DNA from: Neobacillus sp. YX16
GTDB taxonomy: Bacteria; Bacillota; Bacilli; Bacillales; Cytobacillaceae
Direction of reading: 5' to 3'
DNA: 64,000 nt
NCBI RefSeq assembly: GCF_030123505.1
Contig: NZ_CP126115.1
Coordinates: forward strand, 399,501 to 463,500
Shown here in pieces: positions 63,442-64,000 of the stretch (positions are counted from its first letter, which is position 1; each line of letters opens with the position of its first letter). The notes under the pieces are model-generated. The model was not told where the DNA came from. It saw only the letters and a program-made list of their open reading frames with translations, and searched no databases. Made by a program: the position numbers and the translations under genes.

Positions 63442-64000
63442 GTCAAAACCAGCGTTCGTCCCATATTTACTATGGATTGCGCTCTTCGTTATTGCACCGA
63501 TTGGGCTCATTTTGTATTATTCGATGCTCGATTTAAACGGAGAATTTACGCTAGTAAACTATAAAAACTTCTTTACATCAGCATACTTAACGATGACACT
63601 GACAAGCTTTTGGTATGCATTAATCATTACGTTTTTTACACTAATTATCTCTTATCCAACTGCGTATCTTTTAACAAAAACAAAGCATAAGCATTTATGG
63701 CTAATGCTCATTATCATTCCTTCATGGATTAATTTATTATTAAAAACGTATGCATTTATTGGGATTTTCGGTTTATACGGACCGGTCAATGCAATAATGA
63801 AATTGTTGGGCTTCGACTCAACGCAAATTTTATTTACCGACTTTAGTTTCGTGTTCGTTGCGGTGTACATTTTTATACCGTTTATGATTATCCCAATTTT
63901 CAATGCGTTAGACAAAATGAATCCGTCATTAATTTACGCATCACGTGACTTAGGTGCTTCACCGCTTACAACGTTCCGTCGCGTCATTTTCCCGTTAACC
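63431..64000 (+). CDS. potB: spermidine/putrescine ABC transporter permease PotB (partial)
   Basis: First 190 codons of a permease, cut by the window end. Starts [20 protein letters not shown] with spans, [20 protein letters not shown], and the beginning of the EAA loop ([20 protein letters not shown]). ATG overlaps the potA stop by 11 nt. potC and potD are expected downstream, outside the window. Confidence 0.93.
   Translation, partial: MKFKSKPAFVPYLLWIALFVIAPIGLILYYSMLDLNGEFTLVNYKNFFTSAYLTMTLTSFWYALIITFFTLIISYPTAYLLTKTKHKHLWLMLIIIPSWINLLLKTYAFIGIFGLYGPVNAIMKLLGFDSTQILFTDFSFVFVAVYIFIPFMIIPIFNALDKMNPSLIYASRDLGASPLTTFRRVIFPLT

Noticed and set aside
1..64000. CRISPR arrays, tRNA, rRNA or a prophage module
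   Set aside because: No regularly spaced repeats, no cloverleaf with a CCA-type end, no rRNA stretch and no phage structural genes were seen. Only remnants of mobile elements are present.

Overview
The window looks like an AT-rich chromosome segment from an endospore-forming Bacillaceae member. The reasons are AAGGAGG-type ribosome sites, two three-gene GerA/GerB/GerC germinant-receptor operons, and Bacillus-type homologs (RlmCD, YfkM, YkhA, HxlR, LytST, CstA). No rRNA, tRNA or CRISPR array was seen. The species cannot be fixed from sequence alone. Accessory DNA and gene remnants are frequent.

Layout. 0-3 kb: a 37-codon membrane peptide, an unknown membrane protein, a 23S rRNA methyltransferase lacking three of four Fe-S cysteines, and remnants of a serine recombinase and a group II intron. 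3-9.8 kb: unknown protein, hotdog thioesterase, LysR regulator, a decayed coiled-coil gene, a royal-jelly/Yellow family protein, an ASCH protein and a broken SDR. 10-15 kb: leftward cluster of an ArsR regulator, three luciferase-like flavin oxidoreductases and an Old Yellow Enzyme. 15.2-16 kb: abutting gene fragments, including a piece of a selenoprotein-B-like gene with UGA at its redox motif. 16-21 kb and 32.6-36.5 kb: two diverged copies of the module yitT, zinc-ribbon protein, zwf, gnd, unknown protein. Decay is complementary: gnd is broken in copy 1, and yitT and the unknown gene in copy 2. 21-31 kb: alcohol dehydrogenase, DJ-1 protein, SDRs, aldo/keto reductase, germination operon 1, decayed sensor kinase. 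31-39 kb: hxlAB (formaldehyde fixation), module copy 2, DUF3231 protein, remnants of rpiA and a YhdH-like gene, then hxlR. 39-45 kb: germination operon 2 and a nitrilase-GNAT-GNAT operon. 45-49 kb: remnants, a dihydrouridine synthase and an unknown Tudor-like protein. 49-57.5 kb: a cluster like E. coli ydjXYZ-ynjABCDEF (rhodanese lipoprotein, TVP38 protein, ABC transporter, CDP-alcohol phosphatidyltransferase) containing a predicted selenoprotein. 57.5-62 kb: LytST-like two-component system and CstA. 62.3-64 kb: potA and the start of potB.

Two linked systems stand out. First, HxlA/HxlB with G6PDH and 6PGDH can form a dissimilatory ribulose-monophosphate cycle that oxidises formaldehyde to CO2. 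Five promoters in the window share GTGCGTACTT (or a close variant) exactly 21 nt upstream of the -10 box, best explained by HxlR control: zwf module 1, zwf module 2, hxlAB, a decayed YhdH-like gene and, unexpectedly, the nitrilase-GNAT operon. Second, the GrdB/PrdB-like gene at 51935-52690 has in-frame UGA at the redox position (U-x-x-C), with a perfect 8-bp hairpin placed like a bacterial SECIS. A second, fragmentary paralog at 15.7 kb has UGA at the same position. Together they suggest a selenocysteine enzyme built into a sulfur/transport-type cluster. Neither the operators nor Sec insertion has been tested here.
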